Below are positions 43,789-53,138 of a DNA stretch of 64,000 bases, in pieces. The translations under genes were made by a program, and so were the position numbers. Every line of letters begins with the position of its first letter. The stretch's first letter is position 1. Under the pieces are notes generated by a model. The model saw only the letters and a program-made list of their open reading frames with translations. It was not told the origin of the DNA and did no database searches. Origin of the DNA: Sedimentisphaerales bacterium. Its GTDB lineage: Bacteria; Planctomycetota; Phycisphaerae; Sedimentisphaerales; Anaerobacaceae. The DNA is taken from the NCBI GenBank assembly GCA_016932095.1, contig JAFGDN010000093.1:1-64000 (forward strand). Direction: 5' to 3'.

Positions 43789-44638
43789 AAATAAAACAAT
43801 CGTAGTAACCGGCGGCAGTATGGGAATCGGGCTGGCCGTGGCTCAACAGTGCGCAAAGGAAGGGGCTTTGTTAATTCTCATCTCTCGTCATCGCGGCGAC
43901 CTCGAAAAAGCCCTCAGTACTCTCGATAACGGCCGAATGCACGGCTGTTTCGCACTCGATGTCGGGTCACTTGCCGAAGTTTCAAAAACCGCTCGGATTA
44001 TCGCTAAAGAACGCGGTCTCATAGACGGGCTGGTCAATTGTGCCGGCGTCTATGGCCCCATAGGCGCGGTGGACGAGGTCAATCCGGCGGAATTTGCGGA
44101 CGCTATAAGGATAAATCTGCTTGGCACGTTTTATATGTGCCATTATTTTGTTCCTCTTTTGAAAAGGGCAAAGCGAGGGAAAATCGTAAATTATTCCGGC
44201 GGGGGGGCTGCAGGGCCTTTCCCCCGCTTTTCCGCGTATGCGGCAGGCAAGGCCGCGATAGTCCGGCTGACCGAAAACACGGCTTTGGAGCTCAGGCAGG
44301 ACAATATCGACGTTAATGCGGTTGCCCCCGGCTTTGTTGTTACCCGTCTTCACCAACAGACGCTCGAGGCAGGCGACAAAGCAGGGCGGGATTTTCTGCA
44401 GAAGACCAATGAGCAAATCGCCAAAGGGGGAGTTCCGCCGACGGTTGCCGCCGAATTAACCGCTTTTCTTTTGTCTCCGGCTGCCGATGGGATAACCGGA
44501 AAATTTATAAGCGCACCCTGGGACCTGTGGCAAAAGCAGGAATTTATCGATAAGCTCAAAGCCGACCCGGATTTTACCGCCTTGCGGCGAATAGACGATA
44601 AGACGTTTTTCAAAGTCAGTAATCCCGCCGTCAAATGA
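43775..44638 (+). CDS. Short-chain dehydrogenase/reductase
   Basis: 287 residues from the ATG at 43775, which has a GGGGG site in front; the frame is open 30 codons upstream inside the dehydrogenase gene. The cofactor motif is VVTGGSMGIGLAVAQ, followed by LVNCAGVYGPIG and the catalytic YAAGK (in FSAYAAGKAAIVRL). The C-terminal half contains an extra tail after the usual SDR end (KFISAPWDLWQKQEF onward). It belongs to the NAD(P)-dependent classical SDR family, and here acts probably on the same modified sugar as its neighbours. ATGA overlap with the Gfo/Idh gene. Confidence 0.88.
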   Translation: MGLLENKTIVVTGGSMGIGLAVAQQCAKEGALLILISRHRGDLEKALSTLDNGRMHGCFALDVGSLAEVSKTARIIAKERGLIDGLVNCAGVYGPIGAVDEVNPAEFADAIRINLLGTFYMCHYFVPLLKRAKRGKIVNYSGGGAAGPFPRFSAYAAGKAAIVRLTENTALELRQDNIDVNAVAPGFVVTRLHQQTLEAGDKAGRDFLQKTNEQIAKGGVPPTVAAELTAFLLSPAADGITGKFISAPWDLWQKQEFIDKLKADPDFTALRRIDDKTFFKVSNPAVK

Positions 44639-45639
44639 GTCATAACGTTGCCATAATCGGCGCCGGCCTTATCGGCACAAAAAGGGCAGTCGCCCTTGGT
44701 GCTTTTGGCGATTGTCGGCTTAAAATGGTCGTTGATATCAATCAAACCGCCGCCGAAGAGCTTGCCGGTCGGTTCGGGGCCGAAGCCGCGACCAACTGGA
44801 GAAAGGCGGTTGAAAGTCCCGATGTTGATTTGGTTGTGGCTTCAACCTGCAATAATGTCCTGGCGCCGATTAGTATCGCCGCGCTGAAAAATAAAAAGCA
44901 CGTTCTTTGCGAAAAGCCCCTGGGCAGGAACGTAGGTGAGTCGCGTTCGATTCTCGAAAACGCGCAAAACGGCATCGTTCTCAAAACCGGCTTTAATCAT
45001 CGCCATCACCCCGCCATATCGAAGGCAAAACAACTCGCCGATAAGGGTGAAATAGGAAGAATCATGTTCCTCAGGTGCCGATACGGCCATGGCGGCAGAC
45101 CAGGCTACGAAAAAGAATGGCGGGCCGACAAAGACCTGTGTGGCGGCGGCGAACTGCTCGACCAGGGCGTTCACGTCGTTGACCTGTTCCGGTGGTTCGC
45201 GGGCGATTTTCACGAGGCATTCGGCTACACCCAGACCAGCTTTTGGGATATGCGGGTCGAGGACAACGCCTTTGTGATGTTCAAAAGCAAGGCCGGCGTC
45301 GTCGCTACGATGCACACAAGCTGGACGCAATGGAAAAACCTGTTCTCACTTGAAGTTTTCGGCGACCTGGGCTATCTGCTTATCGAGGGGCTTGGCGGCA
45401 GTTACGGTATTGAAACGCTGAAATTCGGAAGACGAAATCCAAAAGGCGGCCCCCCCGAAGAGCAAATCGAACAGTTCCCCGGCCCGGACTTTTCCTGGCG
45501 GCTTGAATGGGAAGAATTCACGCTCGCCATACGTGAAAAAAGAGAGCCCCTCGGCAGCGGCAACGACGGCTGGCAGGCAAACAGGATGATTGAGGCCGTG
45601 CAAGAATCAGTGCGGCTTAAACGAGTGGTCGAAATATGA
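44635..45639 (+). CDS. Gfo/Idh/MocA-family oxidoreductase
   Basis: 334 residues. The N-terminal NAD-binding fold has AIIGAGLIGTKRAVAL, and the family's catalytic Lys lies in CEKPLGRNVGE (about residue 95). The C-terminal domain includes GELLDQGVHVVDLFRWF, with His of the active site. Such enzymes reversibly oxidise a sugar hydroxyl, often at C3 of a nucleotide sugar. Four-bp overlaps with both neighbours (SDR and phosphatase) tie it to the heptose operon. Together with the Cys-less dehydrogenase and SDR it makes three consecutive sugar oxidoreductases. Confidence 0.9.
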   Translation: MSHNVAIIGAGLIGTKRAVALGAFGDCRLKMVVDINQTAAEELAGRFGAEAATNWRKAVESPDVDLVVASTCNNVLAPISIAALKNKKHVLCEKPLGRNVGESRSILENAQNGIVLKTGFNHRHHPAISKAKQLADKGEIGRIMFLRCRYGHGGRPGYEKEWRADKDLCGGGELLDQGVHVVDLFRWFAGDFHEAFGYTQTSFWDMRVEDNAFVMFKSKAGVVATMHTSWTQWKNLFSLEVFGDLGYLLIEGLGGSYGIETLKFGRRNPKGGPPEEQIEQFPGPDFSWRLEWEEFTLAIREKREPLGSGNDGWQANRMIEAVQESVRLKRVVEI

Positions 45640-46151
45640 GCCGGGCGGTCTTCTTGGACAGGGATGGCGTAATCAATCGGGTCATTGTCAGGGATGGCTT
45701 GCCATTTTCGCCTGCGACGCTCGATGAATTCATTTTATGCGACGGCGTTGAAGCGTTCCTTGCAGGGTCGAAAAAGGCGGGCTTTCTCAATATCGTAATC
45801 ACCAATCAGCCCGATATTGCCCGGGGCCTTGTTGATACCAAAACGATTCAGTCGATGCACGAGTCCCTCAGGCGAAATCTACCGGTCGATGACGTGTTTT
45901 TGTGCCCTCACGACGACGCGGACAATTGCAATTGCCGCAAGCCCAAAGCCGGTATGCTGACCGCCGCCGCCGAAAAATGGGATATCGACCTGGCGAGTTC
46001 GTTTATCATAGGCGACCAGTGGAAAGACGCACAGGCGGGCAAGTCCGCCGGCTGTGTAACGATACTGCTCGATTGTCCCTACAATAAAGACGTTGACTGC
46101 GATTATAGGGCGCTGACTCTGCGGTCGGCTCTAAAGTTTATCACGCGTTAA
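45636..46151 (+). CDS. gmhB: D-glycero-D-manno-heptose-1,7-bisphosphate phosphatase (HAD)
   Basis: 171 residues. The HAD nucleophile motif is VFLDRDGVINR, followed by IVITNQPDIARGL and the zinc-binding loop CPHDDADNCNCRKPKAGM, whose Cys/His set is characteristic of GmhB and histidinol phosphatases. The C-terminal FIIGDQWKDAQAGKSAG completes the HAD core. It removes the C7 phosphate to give heptose 1-phosphate for the guanylyltransferase. Start by ATGA overlap. Confidence 0.9.
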   Translation: MSRAVFLDRDGVINRVIVRDGLPFSPATLDEFILCDGVEAFLAGSKKAGFLNIVITNQPDIARGLVDTKTIQSMHESLRRNLPVDDVFLCPHDDADNCNCRKPKAGMLTAAAEKWDIDLASSFIIGDQWKDAQAGKSAGCVTILLDCPYNKDVDCDYRALTLRSALKFITR

Positions 46152-46165
46152 AAATGGGGGTTGTT

Positions 46166-46765
46166 ATGGATGACTACGTTAAAAAGTTTCTTGTGGAAAT
46201 TGTTCAGATTGCCCGCGGCATAGACGCCGCGGGCGTCGAGCAAATGCTTGACTGCCTTGTCAGTATCAGGGAAAGGGCGGGAAGGTTGTTTTTCCTCGGC
46301 GTCGGCGGCGGCGCAGGAAACGCCTCGCACGCCGTCAATGACTTCAGAAAAATCGCCGGTATCGAATCATACGCACCGACCGATAACGTTTCGGAGCTTA
46401 CCGCCAGGGCAAACGACGCCGGCTGGAATTCCATTTTTGCCGACTGGCTGCGGGTAAGCCGGCTAAGCGCAAATGATGGCGTATTTATCTTTTCCGTCGG
46501 CGGCGGAAGCAAGGAAAAAAACATCAGCGTAAATTTGGTCGAGGCGCTCGAATACGCATCGGAAGTCGGCGCTACAATCCTCGGCGTCGTCGGCAGGGAC
46601 GGCGGCTTTACTGCAAAAGTCGCTGACGCCTGCGTGATTGTTCCGACCGTCTCGCAGGATACCATAACGGCTCATACCGAGTCGTTTCAGGCGGTCGTGT
46701 GGCATCTAATCGTTTCAAATCCTCGAATCAAAGTAGCGCAAATGAAATGGGAGTCCGTCAGATAA
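46166..46765 (+). CDS. gmhA: Sedoheptulose-7-phosphate isomerase (GmhA-like, SIS domain)
   Basis: 199 residues, starting at the ATG at 46166 with GGGGG at 46156-46160; an in-frame ATG at 46154 is less well placed. The SIS-domain pattern is FFLGVGGGAGNASHAVNDFRKIAG, then VFIFSVGGGSKEKNISVNLVEAL and the Asp/Gln-rich C-terminal AHTESFQAVVWHLIV. It matches GmhA-like isomerases that convert sedoheptulose 7-phosphate to D-glycero-D-manno-heptose 7-phosphate. It lies 14 bp behind gmhB and 15 bp before the transaldolase. Confidence 0.86.
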   Translation: MDDYVKKFLVEIVQIARGIDAAGVEQMLDCLVSIRERAGRLFFLGVGGGAGNASHAVNDFRKIAGIESYAPTDNVSELTARANDAGWNSIFADWLRVSRLSANDGVFIFSVGGGSKEKNISVNLVEALEYASEVGATILGVVGRDGGFTAKVADACVIVPTVSQDTITAHTESFQAVVWHLIVSNPRIKVAQMKWESVR

Positions 46766-46780
46766 AAAAGGAGATCTGTT

Positions 46781-47548
46781 ATGGCAATATTTGTTGACTC
46801 ATCGGATATGGTTGAAATCCGCAAGTTTATGAAAATGGGCGTCCTACGCGGTGTTACAACCAACCCAACAATTTTGCTCAAGGACGGCCTCACCGGCGGC
46901 GTAGCCGAGATAAAAAAACGCACACTCGAAATCGCAGAGACCATTTACCCCTATCCGCTTTCCGTAGAGGTTACAACCAACGACAGGGACAAAATGCTCG
47001 AACAGGCGCAACAGCTCGCCGCATGGGCCGACAATATAGTCGTTAAAATAACCATTCACGGCCCGCAGGGCGAGTTGCATAATCTCGAGGTCATTCACCT
47101 CCTCGCGCACAAGCATAATGTCCGCGTCAACGTTACCGCGATTATGAGCGCCCAGCAGTGCCTGCTTGCCGCTATGGCCGGAGCTGCTTACGTGTCTTTA
47201 TTCTGCGGCAGGGTAAATAACATGGGTTACAACTGCATCGAGGAGCTCAAAAAAACCAGAAAACTCCTCGACCAACTCAATCTCAAGGCCAAAATTATCG
47301 CCGCCTCAACGAGAGAGATTGTGAACATTGTTGAATGGCTTGAAGCCGGTGCTCATATCGTGACCGTCGTCCCGAAACTGCTCGAAGGAATGCTGGTCCA
47401 TCCATACACAAAGGAGACCGTAAGCCAGTTCCTCGAAGATGCACTCAGGTCGGAACAATTGGCGCAACATCCTGCAATTCACACTCTTGCGGAGAAGGTA
47501 TCGCCGGCAAAAAGCAAGAAAAATGATGTAGTTTCAACAACTTTTTGA
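46781..47548 (+). CDS. Transaldolase / fructose-6-phosphate aldolase-like
   Basis: 255 residues, starting behind AAGGAG. A TIM-barrel aldolase with FVDSSDMVEIRKFMKMGVLRGVTTNPTILL at the start, the Schiff-base Lys in NIVVKITIHGP (about residue 89), NVTAIMSAQQCLLAA and SLFCGRVNNMG. It resembles the short TalC/FSA type, extended by about 35 C-terminal residues (AEKVSPAKSKK...). Short transaldolases exchange three-carbon units and can make sedoheptulose 7-phosphate from fructose 6-phosphate and erythrose 4-phosphate. Sitting immediately after gmhA in a heptose locus, it likely supplies the precursor; FSA activity cannot be ruled out by eye. Confidence 0.85.
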   Translation: MAIFVDSSDMVEIRKFMKMGVLRGVTTNPTILLKDGLTGGVAEIKKRTLEIAETIYPYPLSVEVTTNDRDKMLEQAQQLAAWADNIVVKITIHGPQGELHNLEVIHLLAHKHNVRVNVTAIMSAQQCLLAAMAGAAYVSLFCGRVNNMGYNCIEELKKTRKLLDQLNLKAKIIAASTREIVNIVEWLEAGAHIVTVVPKLLEGMLVHPYTKETVSQFLEDALRSEQLAQHPAIHTLAEKVSPAKSKKNDVVSTTF

Positions 47549-47624
47549 CCGATATACACAATAATCGGGCAATTGTTTTTTTGATTTGTAAGCGTTCTTC
47601 ATGGATGTTCGTGGGGGGCACGCT

Positions 47625-48362
47625 ATGGGACAGGATGTCGAATTTGTTCAGCCCACTGTGAAAAGCGGGGCGGTGTCGGTCGGCAATGTATCGGCGTTGA
47701 ATAGGCCTTCTCCTGTTGTCTCGGAAAAGTTGGTTCAAAGCGATAGTTGTGCTCTTGAGCCAATTGAAATCACCAAACCGATCGAGATATCTCAGTTTTC
47801 CGAGATGCTTATAAGGGCGGTTGATGTTACAGGTTCGCTCTTTTTATTCCTGCTCATGACGCCTGTGATACTTTTTACCGTTCTACTTGTAAAACTCACT
47901 TCTTACGGCCCTGTTCTTTACAGGCAGCAAAGGGTCGGAAAAGCCGGTAAAATTTTTGTGCTCTACAAATTCAGAACAATGGTTGACGGAGCGGAAAAGC
48001 ATACGGGACCGGTCCTTGCAGCAAAGGATGATGGGCGAGTAACTCCCGTCGGCAGAATTCTCAGGTGCACACGCATCGATGAGCTTCCTCAACTGTTCAA
48101 TGTTATCAGGGGCGATATGAGCTTGGTTGGCCCAAGACCTGAACGCCCCTTTTTTGTCAGCCGACATACCGCCCTGCGGGGCGTTCGTCTCACCGTCAAA
48201 CCCGGTATCACTGGATTGGCGCAAATCAGGGCGTTTTACGACCTCAAGCCCGAACATAAGCTCAAATACGATTCTCTTTATATCCAGAACCGTTCCTTGC
48301 TGCTTAACCTCTTAATCCTCCTTCAAACCATTCCGGTTATCTTTCTCAAAAAGGGTTGGTAA
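47625..48362 (+). CDS. Undecaprenyl-phosphate sugar phosphotransferase (ExoY/WcaJ type)
   Basis: 245 residues from the ATG at 47625 (GGGGGG in front); the frame extends 8 codons up. A variable N-terminal tail of about 60 residues precedes one membrane segment (LFLFLLMTPVILFTVLL). The bacterial sugar-transferase domain follows: YRQQRVGKAGKIFVLYKFRTMV, RCTRIDELPQLFNVIRGDMSLVGPRPERPFF and KPGITGLAQIRA. It transfers a sugar 1-phosphate from a nucleotide sugar to undecaprenyl phosphate and so starts the repeat unit. It is of the short ExoY type without the N-terminal membrane domain of WcaJ/WbaP. Confidence 0.93.
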   Translation: MGQDVEFVQPTVKSGAVSVGNVSALNRPSPVVSEKLVQSDSCALEPIEITKPIEISQFSEMLIRAVDVTGSLFLFLLMTPVILFTVLLVKLTSYGPVLYRQQRVGKAGKIFVLYKFRTMVDGAEKHTGPVLAAKDDGRVTPVGRILRCTRIDELPQLFNVIRGDMSLVGPRPERPFFVSRHTALRGVRLTVKPGITGLAQIRAFYDLKPEHKLKYDSLYIQNRSLLLNLLILLQTIPVIFLKKGW

Positions 48363-48495
48363 CAGAAAGCTGGTTTTTATGCTTATACCGGTCGTTCTGC
48401 TTTAATCCCTTGCTTATTTTTCTATGAAGATTATTATATCCCACGACGCAGGTTTTGTTTTTACATATTATTAAGCATTTGTGAGGGTATATAAC

Positions 48496-49500
48496 GTGAG
48501 AAAGGCGCTTGTAACGGGAATAACCGGTCAGGACGGCTCATATCTGACTGAACTATTGCTCAAAAAGGGCTATGAGGTCTGGGGTATAATCCGCAGAAGC
48601 TCTTCTTTTCACACCGGCAGAATCGACCATCTCTATAAAGACCCGCACGAAAAACCGCGATTGCGCCTGATTTACGGAGACCTCACCGACGGCGGCAACC
48701 TCTCGTCAATCGTAAGTGAAATCCAGCCCGACGAAATCTACAATCTCGCCGCTCAAAGCCACGTCAAAGTCAGTTTCCAGATGCCCATTTATACCGTTAA
48801 TACCGATGCCCTCGGCACGCTGCGGCTGCTGGAGGCGCTGCGCTCGATGAAAAGACCGGCAAAATTCTACCAGGCGTCCAGCAGCGAGATGTACGGCAAA
48901 GTAGTCGAAATACCCCAGACAGAAAAGACCCCGTTTTACCCCCGCAGCCCATACGCCGCCGCCAAGGCATACAGCTTCTGGCAGACGGTCAATTACCGCG
49001 AGGCATACGGTATTTTCGCCAGCAACGGCATCCTCTTCAATCACGAATCGCCTCGCCGGGGCGAAACCTTCGTTACCCGAAAAATCACCCGCGCCGCGAC
49101 CCGAATAAAGCTCGGCCTGCAGGAAAAGCTCTTCCTCGGCAACCTCGACGCCAGGCGCGACTGGGGTTACGCCGGCGATTACGTCGAGGCGATTTGGCTG
49201 GTTCTCCAGCACGATAAATCCGATGATTTTGTGATAGCAACAAATGAAAGCCATTCGGTCCGTGAATTTCTCGATGAGGTCTTCGGGTATCTGGAACTCG
49301 ACTGGAAGAAATACGTCGAGGTTGACGAGAAGTATTTCAGACCCACCGAAGTTGATTTTCTTCAGGGCGACGCGGGCAAGGCGGAGAAATTGCTCGGCTG
49401 GAAATCAAAAGTGACCTTCAAAGAGCTTGCCAGGATGATGACCGACGCTGATATGAAAATTGCCGAAAACGAAAAAATTCTCGCCGACCACGGAAGATAA
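48496..49500 (+). CDS. gmd: GDP-mannose 4,6-dehydratase (or GDP-heptose 4,6-dehydratase)
   Basis: 334 residues from the GTG at 48496 with GAGGG in front; the GTG at 48481 has no such site. The start [21 protein letters not shown], the [10 protein letters not shown] region, [11 protein letters not shown], the Tyr-Lys pair in [12 protein letters not shown] and [20 protein letters not shown] are the Gmd hallmarks, including the RR segment for NADP. It forms the 4-keto-6-deoxy sugar. Because the locus makes GDP-heptose, a DmhA-like role on GDP-heptose is also possible; sequence does not decide. Confidence 0.93.
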   Translation: MRKALVTGITGQDGSYLTELLLKKGYEVWGIIRRSSSFHTGRIDHLYKDPHEKPRLRLIYGDLTDGGNLSSIVSEIQPDEIYNLAAQSHVKVSFQMPIYTVNTDALGTLRLLEALRSMKRPAKFYQASSSEMYGKVVEIPQTEKTPFYPRSPYAAAKAYSFWQTVNYREAYGIFASNGILFNHESPRRGETFVTRKITRAATRIKLGLQEKLFLGNLDARRDWGYAGDYVEAIWLVLQHDKSDDFVIATNESHSVREFLDEVFGYLELDWKKYVEVDEKYFRPTEVDFLQGDAGKAEKLLGWKSKVTFKELARMMTDADMKIAENEKILADHGR

Positions 49501-49502
49501 CT

Positions 49503-50450
49503 GTGAGTGATTTCTTCAAAGATAGACGTATAGTAATTACCGGCGGCGCGGGATTCTTAGGCGGTTATGTTATCGACGGCCTTAAAAAACGCGACTGTAG
49601 AAACATCCTTGTTCCCAAGATAGATGACTATAACCTCATCAACGACGCCGATATTGTCAGGATGTATGACGATATGAGGCCGGATATCGTCATTCATTTA
49701 GCTGCCGTCGTAGGCGGTATCGGCGCAAACCTGCGGCACCCGGGCAGATTTTTCTACGAAAACCTTATGATGGGCGTCCAGCTTATCGAACAGGGGCGGC
49801 TTAGAAATATCGAAAAATTTGTTGCCATCGGCACCATTTGCGCTTACCCGAAGTTCACCCCCGTTCCCTTCAAGGAAGATGACCTCTGGAATGGCTACCC
49901 CGAGGAGACAAACGCCCCTTACGGTCTGGCGAAAAAAATGCTTCTCATCCAGTCACAGGCGTATCGCGCCGAATACGGATTCAACTCCATATTTTTACTT
50001 CCCGTCAATCTATACGGCCCCGGTGATAACTTCAATCCTGAAAGCTCCCACGTGATACCCGCCTTGATAAAAAAATGCTTTGATGCGCTCGACGCCGGAG
50101 ACGACCACATCGTATGCTGGGGAACAGGCAGGGTATCGCGAGAATTTATTTACGTCACGGATGCCGCCGAAGGTATTCTCCTGGCGACCGAGCGCTACAA
50201 CGGCCCGGAACCTGTAAATATTGGCGCCGGCTTTGAAATAACCGTTAAAGACCTCGCTGAAAAAATCGCGAATCTTACCGGCTTCAAAGGCGAAATTCGC
50301 TGGGACCCCTCAAAACCCGACGGCCAGCCCAGACGCCGCCTCGACGTCTCACGTGCGAAAAAACTCTTCGGTTTTGAGGCCAAAATGCCCTTCGACGAGG
50401 GCCTCAAACGCATCGTTGGCTGGTATCAGGAAAACAGAGTTAAGTCGTAA
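49503..50450 (+). CDS. fcl: GDP-L-fucose synthase-like epimerase/reductase
   Basis: 315 residues from a GTG three bases after gmd. Motifs: [83 protein letters not shown] with catalytic Tyr-Lys, and [21 protein letters not shown]. These are specific to GDP-4-keto-6-deoxymannose epimerase/reductases (Fcl/WcaG). With gmd it gives GDP-fucose, or a 6-deoxyheptose if the dehydratase uses GDP-heptose. Last gene of the plus-strand polysaccharide run. Confidence 0.94.
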   Translation: MSDFFKDRRIVITGGAGFLGGYVIDGLKKRDCRNILVPKIDDYNLINDADIVRMYDDMRPDIVIHLAAVVGGIGANLRHPGRFFYENLMMGVQLIEQGRLRNIEKFVAIGTICAYPKFTPVPFKEDDLWNGYPEETNAPYGLAKKMLLIQSQAYRAEYGFNSIFLLPVNLYGPGDNFNPESSHVIPALIKKCFDALDAGDDHIVCWGTGRVSREFIYVTDAAEGILLATERYNGPEPVNIGAGFEITVKDLAEKIANLTGFKGEIRWDPSKPDGQPRRRLDVSRAKKLFGFEAKMPFDEGLKRIVGWYQENRVKS

Positions 50451-50540
50451 CATCAATGAAATTAAAGCATTATGTCATAGCTTATTAACCTTGAGCCGAA
50501 ATCATCTTGTTTTTTACCTCAGAAGGTGTATAATAGTTAT

Positions 50541-51173
50541 ATGATGAAAACCTCGATATTCAGCTTAATTTTAACGGTTGTAATATGCGGGCCGGCCTTG
50601 TCGGCACCTGAGCCGGCTATTGTGCCGAAACCCGGCGACTGGACGCTCGAGGTGCGATTTGAGCAACCCCAGCAGATGGTTTTGAAGGGAGACAAAACTC
50701 AGCAGCGATTCTGGTATATCATATTGAACCTGACCAATAAATCGGATAAAGACGTCGATTTCTTCCCGAGGTGTGAGCTTGTTACAGACACTCTCCAGGT
50801 CCTGCCCGCCGTCGAGGGCGCCTCTGACGTTCTCTTTGAAAAGATTAAAAAACGCCATCAAGGCAAATATCCATTCCTGCAGCTTCTCGAAAACGCCGGA
50901 AACAGGATGCTTCAGGGGCAGGACAACGCCCTCGATATCGCGGTTATCTTCCCTGATTTCGACCCTAACGCCAAGACAGCAGCTATTTTCATTTCGGGTC
51001 TCTCTAATGAAACCGTCGCAGTTGACCATCCGACAGAAAAAGACCAGGATGGCAGCCCGGTCAAAATCTATCTGCGGAAAACCCTGCAGCTTACTTATTC
51101 GCTTGCCGGGGACCCTGTTTTTCGCTCAGAGCAGAAGCTCAGATTTGTCGATAAACGCTGGGTAATGCGTTAA
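50541..51173 (+). CDS. Exported protein of unknown function
   Basis: 210 residues from the ATG at 50541. A signal peptide with the core SIFSLILTVVICGPALSA ends near ALSA/PEPA. The mature protein looks like beta-rich, with a region resembling a small Ig-like or CARDB-like segment (WYIILNLTNKSDKDVDFFPRCELVTDT) that handles interactions outside the membrane. I do not recognise a family. It stands between the sugar locus and the oppositely oriented gene at 51227, in its own short transcription unit. Confidence 0.7.
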   Translation: MMKTSIFSLILTVVICGPALSAPEPAIVPKPGDWTLEVRFEQPQQMVLKGDKTQQRFWYIILNLTNKSDKDVDFFPRCELVTDTLQVLPAVEGASDVLFEKIKKRHQGKYPFLQLLENAGNRMLQGQDNALDIAVIFPDFDPNAKTAAIFISGLSNETVAVDHPTEKDQDGSPVKIYLRKTLQLTYSLAGDPVFRSEQKLRFVDKRWVMR

Positions 51174-51226
51174 TCACGAAGAGACAAAGGGGCATTCTAC
51201 ATTTCGCCGATTTGATTACGTGTTTC

Positions 51227-52024
51227 TTATGTCTGGCTTGCCGCCTTTTGCATCAGCTCGTGCACCCAGTCCTCGAAAAAGAGGGGGTAAATGTTCAGCC
51301 GTTCACTGGCGAGCTGTAAGCCATCCTTCGACAAAAGCTCCCTGAGGCGGTCTTTTTGCTCAGGGAATTGCCGCGAAATCCTTTTCAGAAACAGTGCCGC
51401 CAGCACCTTGACCCGCTGTTTTCTCACGCCTTCATTCTCCTCTGCCCCGCGGAAGTATCTTCGAACCGAATCCACCGTTACGCCCGGCTCGGGGAAATAT
51501 GACTCCAGCCGCTGCGGAAGATTTACGGGCAAGGTTAATTCACCGTCTATCGTTACCTCCAGCTCATCCGGCTCATAGTGAATAAACGGGTCATAGAAGA
51601 ACGCCGCCGGGTTATAGTCAGTCCGGTGTTTTGCCAGGTAAGGCACGAAAACGTCTATCGACTTACCAGCCGTGAAAAGATTCAGGGGGCCGTCTCCCAC
51701 AAGGACCGTAAAACAGTATTTATTCAGGTCTTTGCGGTTATATCCTGTGATTTTATTGAATCCCTGGTGTAGGGCGGCAAGCGTCGTTTTACGCACGTCC
51801 AGTATGAACATTCTTGCCGCAGTGGTTTTTTCCGCCGACTCCTCAATCTCGGCGATGCGTTCCTTGAGACGGAACTTCTTCGGTGTTATAAGCTCATAGT
51901 ATCTGGTCCGCACATTTCCTCTAAGCCGCTCGTAAATGTCGTCTGCCAGGACGCGGTCCAAAGTAAGGATGTGAATCCTCGGCTTTCGCTGCTGATAGCT
52001 TAATACGTCAAATTCGCCTTCCAT
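51227..52024 (-). CDS. Conserved-looking cytoplasmic protein, unknown
   Basis: 265 residues, no signal peptide or membrane helix. It is charged, with Arg/Lys and Glu-rich helical C terminus (VRKQRVKVLAALFLKRISRQFPEQKDRLRELL). The N-terminal RKPRIHILTLDRVLADDIYERLRGNVRTRYYELITPKKF reads like a soluble alpha/beta domain. I cannot assign a family or catalytic motif. Neighbouring genes do not suggest a pathway. The frame is long, has normal codon use for the region and no better overlapping frame, so it is a real gene. Confidence 0.7.
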   Translation of the reverse strand: MEGEFDVLSYQQRKPRIHILTLDRVLADDIYERLRGNVRTRYYELITPKKFRLKERIAEIEESAEKTTAARMFILDVRKTTLAALHQGFNKITGYNRKDLNKYCFTVLVGDGPLNLFTAGKSIDVFVPYLAKHRTDYNPAAFFYDPFIHYEPDELEVTIDGELTLPVNLPQRLESYFPEPGVTVDSVRRYFRGAEENEGVRKQRVKVLAALFLKRISRQFPEQKDRLRELLSKDGLQLASERLNIYPLFFEDWVHELMQKAASQT

Positions 52025-52165
52025 AAGTTTCTATTATAATACTATATTTATCGTTAAATTTCAAGGTTTTCTGTCGTTAATTTGGTTTGACACGGCCGAT
52101 TTTTACTGATAACTTTTAGCTGTGTTTAGCGAAATTTGTGATACAGCATTTTATGGAGTAGAAGG

Positions 52166-52897
52166 ATGAAAGTTTCAAGAGCAATTATTGTGATTGCTTT
52201 AGTTTGTAGTATGGGCCGGGTTTACGCAGAGGCGCCGGCCGACCCGAACGGAAAGGAGAAAACTATGGCTGTTACAATACAATGGTTTGGACACGCCAGC
52301 TTCAAAATCACCGATGCGAAAACAGTAGTTTATATCGACCCCTGGAAGCTGAAAGACGCAAGTCACGACGCAACTATAGCGCTGGTCAGTCACAGCCACT
52401 ATGACCATTTGTCGGCAGCGGACATAGAGAAGGTTTCTGACCCCAATACCCGGCTTATTGCCACCGGCGACGTGGTGAAACAGCTTAAAAAAGGCGATGT
52501 TCTAAAGCCCGGCCAGGCGATTGCCGTCGGCGACGTCAATATAACGGGCGTTCCCGCTTATAACACAGCCAAAAAGTTTCATCCTAAATCCAACGACTGG
52601 CTGGGATTTATCATCGAAGTAGGGGGCAAGCGAATTTACTACGCCGGCGATACCGACGTTACCGAAGAAATGAAGGCGCTCGAAAATATTGACATAGCGC
52701 TGCTGCCGGTGGGGGGAACTTATACGATGGATAGCTCAGAGGCCGCCGATGCAGTGAAGTTTTTCAAGCCCAAAACGGCGATACCCTATCACTGGGGCGA
52801 CATTGTAGGCAAACAATCCGACGCGGAGGATTTTGCTAAAAAGGCCGCCTGCACCGTGCTTGTTATGCAGCCGGGCGATGCGATTACCCTAAATTGA
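52166..52897 (+). CDS. Secreted metallo-beta-lactamase-fold hydrolase (UPF0173/UlaG-like)
   Basis: 243 residues with an N-terminal signal peptide (VSRAIIVIALVCSMGRVYA). The metal-binding motif is SHSHYDHLSAADI, with a further Asp in YYAGDTDVTEEM and a His in IPYHWGDIVG. The start IQWFGHASFKITDAKTVVYIDPW is typical of the UPF0173 metal-dependent hydrolases. Those are usually cytoplasmic, so the signal peptide is a small peculiarity shared by planctomycete relatives. Its substrate is unknown. Confidence 0.88.
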   Translation: MKVSRAIIVIALVCSMGRVYAEAPADPNGKEKTMAVTIQWFGHASFKITDAKTVVYIDPWKLKDASHDATIALVSHSHYDHLSAADIEKVSDPNTRLIATGDVVKQLKKGDVLKPGQAIAVGDVNITGVPAYNTAKKFHPKSNDWLGFIIEVGGKRIYYAGDTDVTEEMKALENIDIALLPVGGTYTMDSSEAADAVKFFKPKTAIPYHWGDIVGKQSDAEDFAKKAACTVLVMQPGDAITLN

Positions 52898-53138
52898 TCA
52901 ACTTATCAGGTGAAGACAATTCTTTATCTGAAGCCATTTGTTTTGTCGGCATGTAGTAATGATAGCGGAAAAACCGGAAGTCCTATGTGAAAGTCGGATT
53001 ATATCGACGTCCGGCTTTTTATTACAACCGTCATGCAGTCCGGCGGCTTTTTTTCTTGCCTCGTAGCCCGTAAATCAGTAACATTGGAAGCCATGTTGTT
53101 TACAGGAATATTATTGCTTTAACAGGAAAGGACGGCTT
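52898..53138. other. Intergenic region with weak hairpins
   Basis: About 240 bases without an open frame of note. Imperfect GC-rich arms (GTCGGA and GTCCGGC, followed by TTTTTATTA near 53018-53025) might act as a terminator for the hydrolase, but the stem is short and I would not rely on it. Confidence 0.35.
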
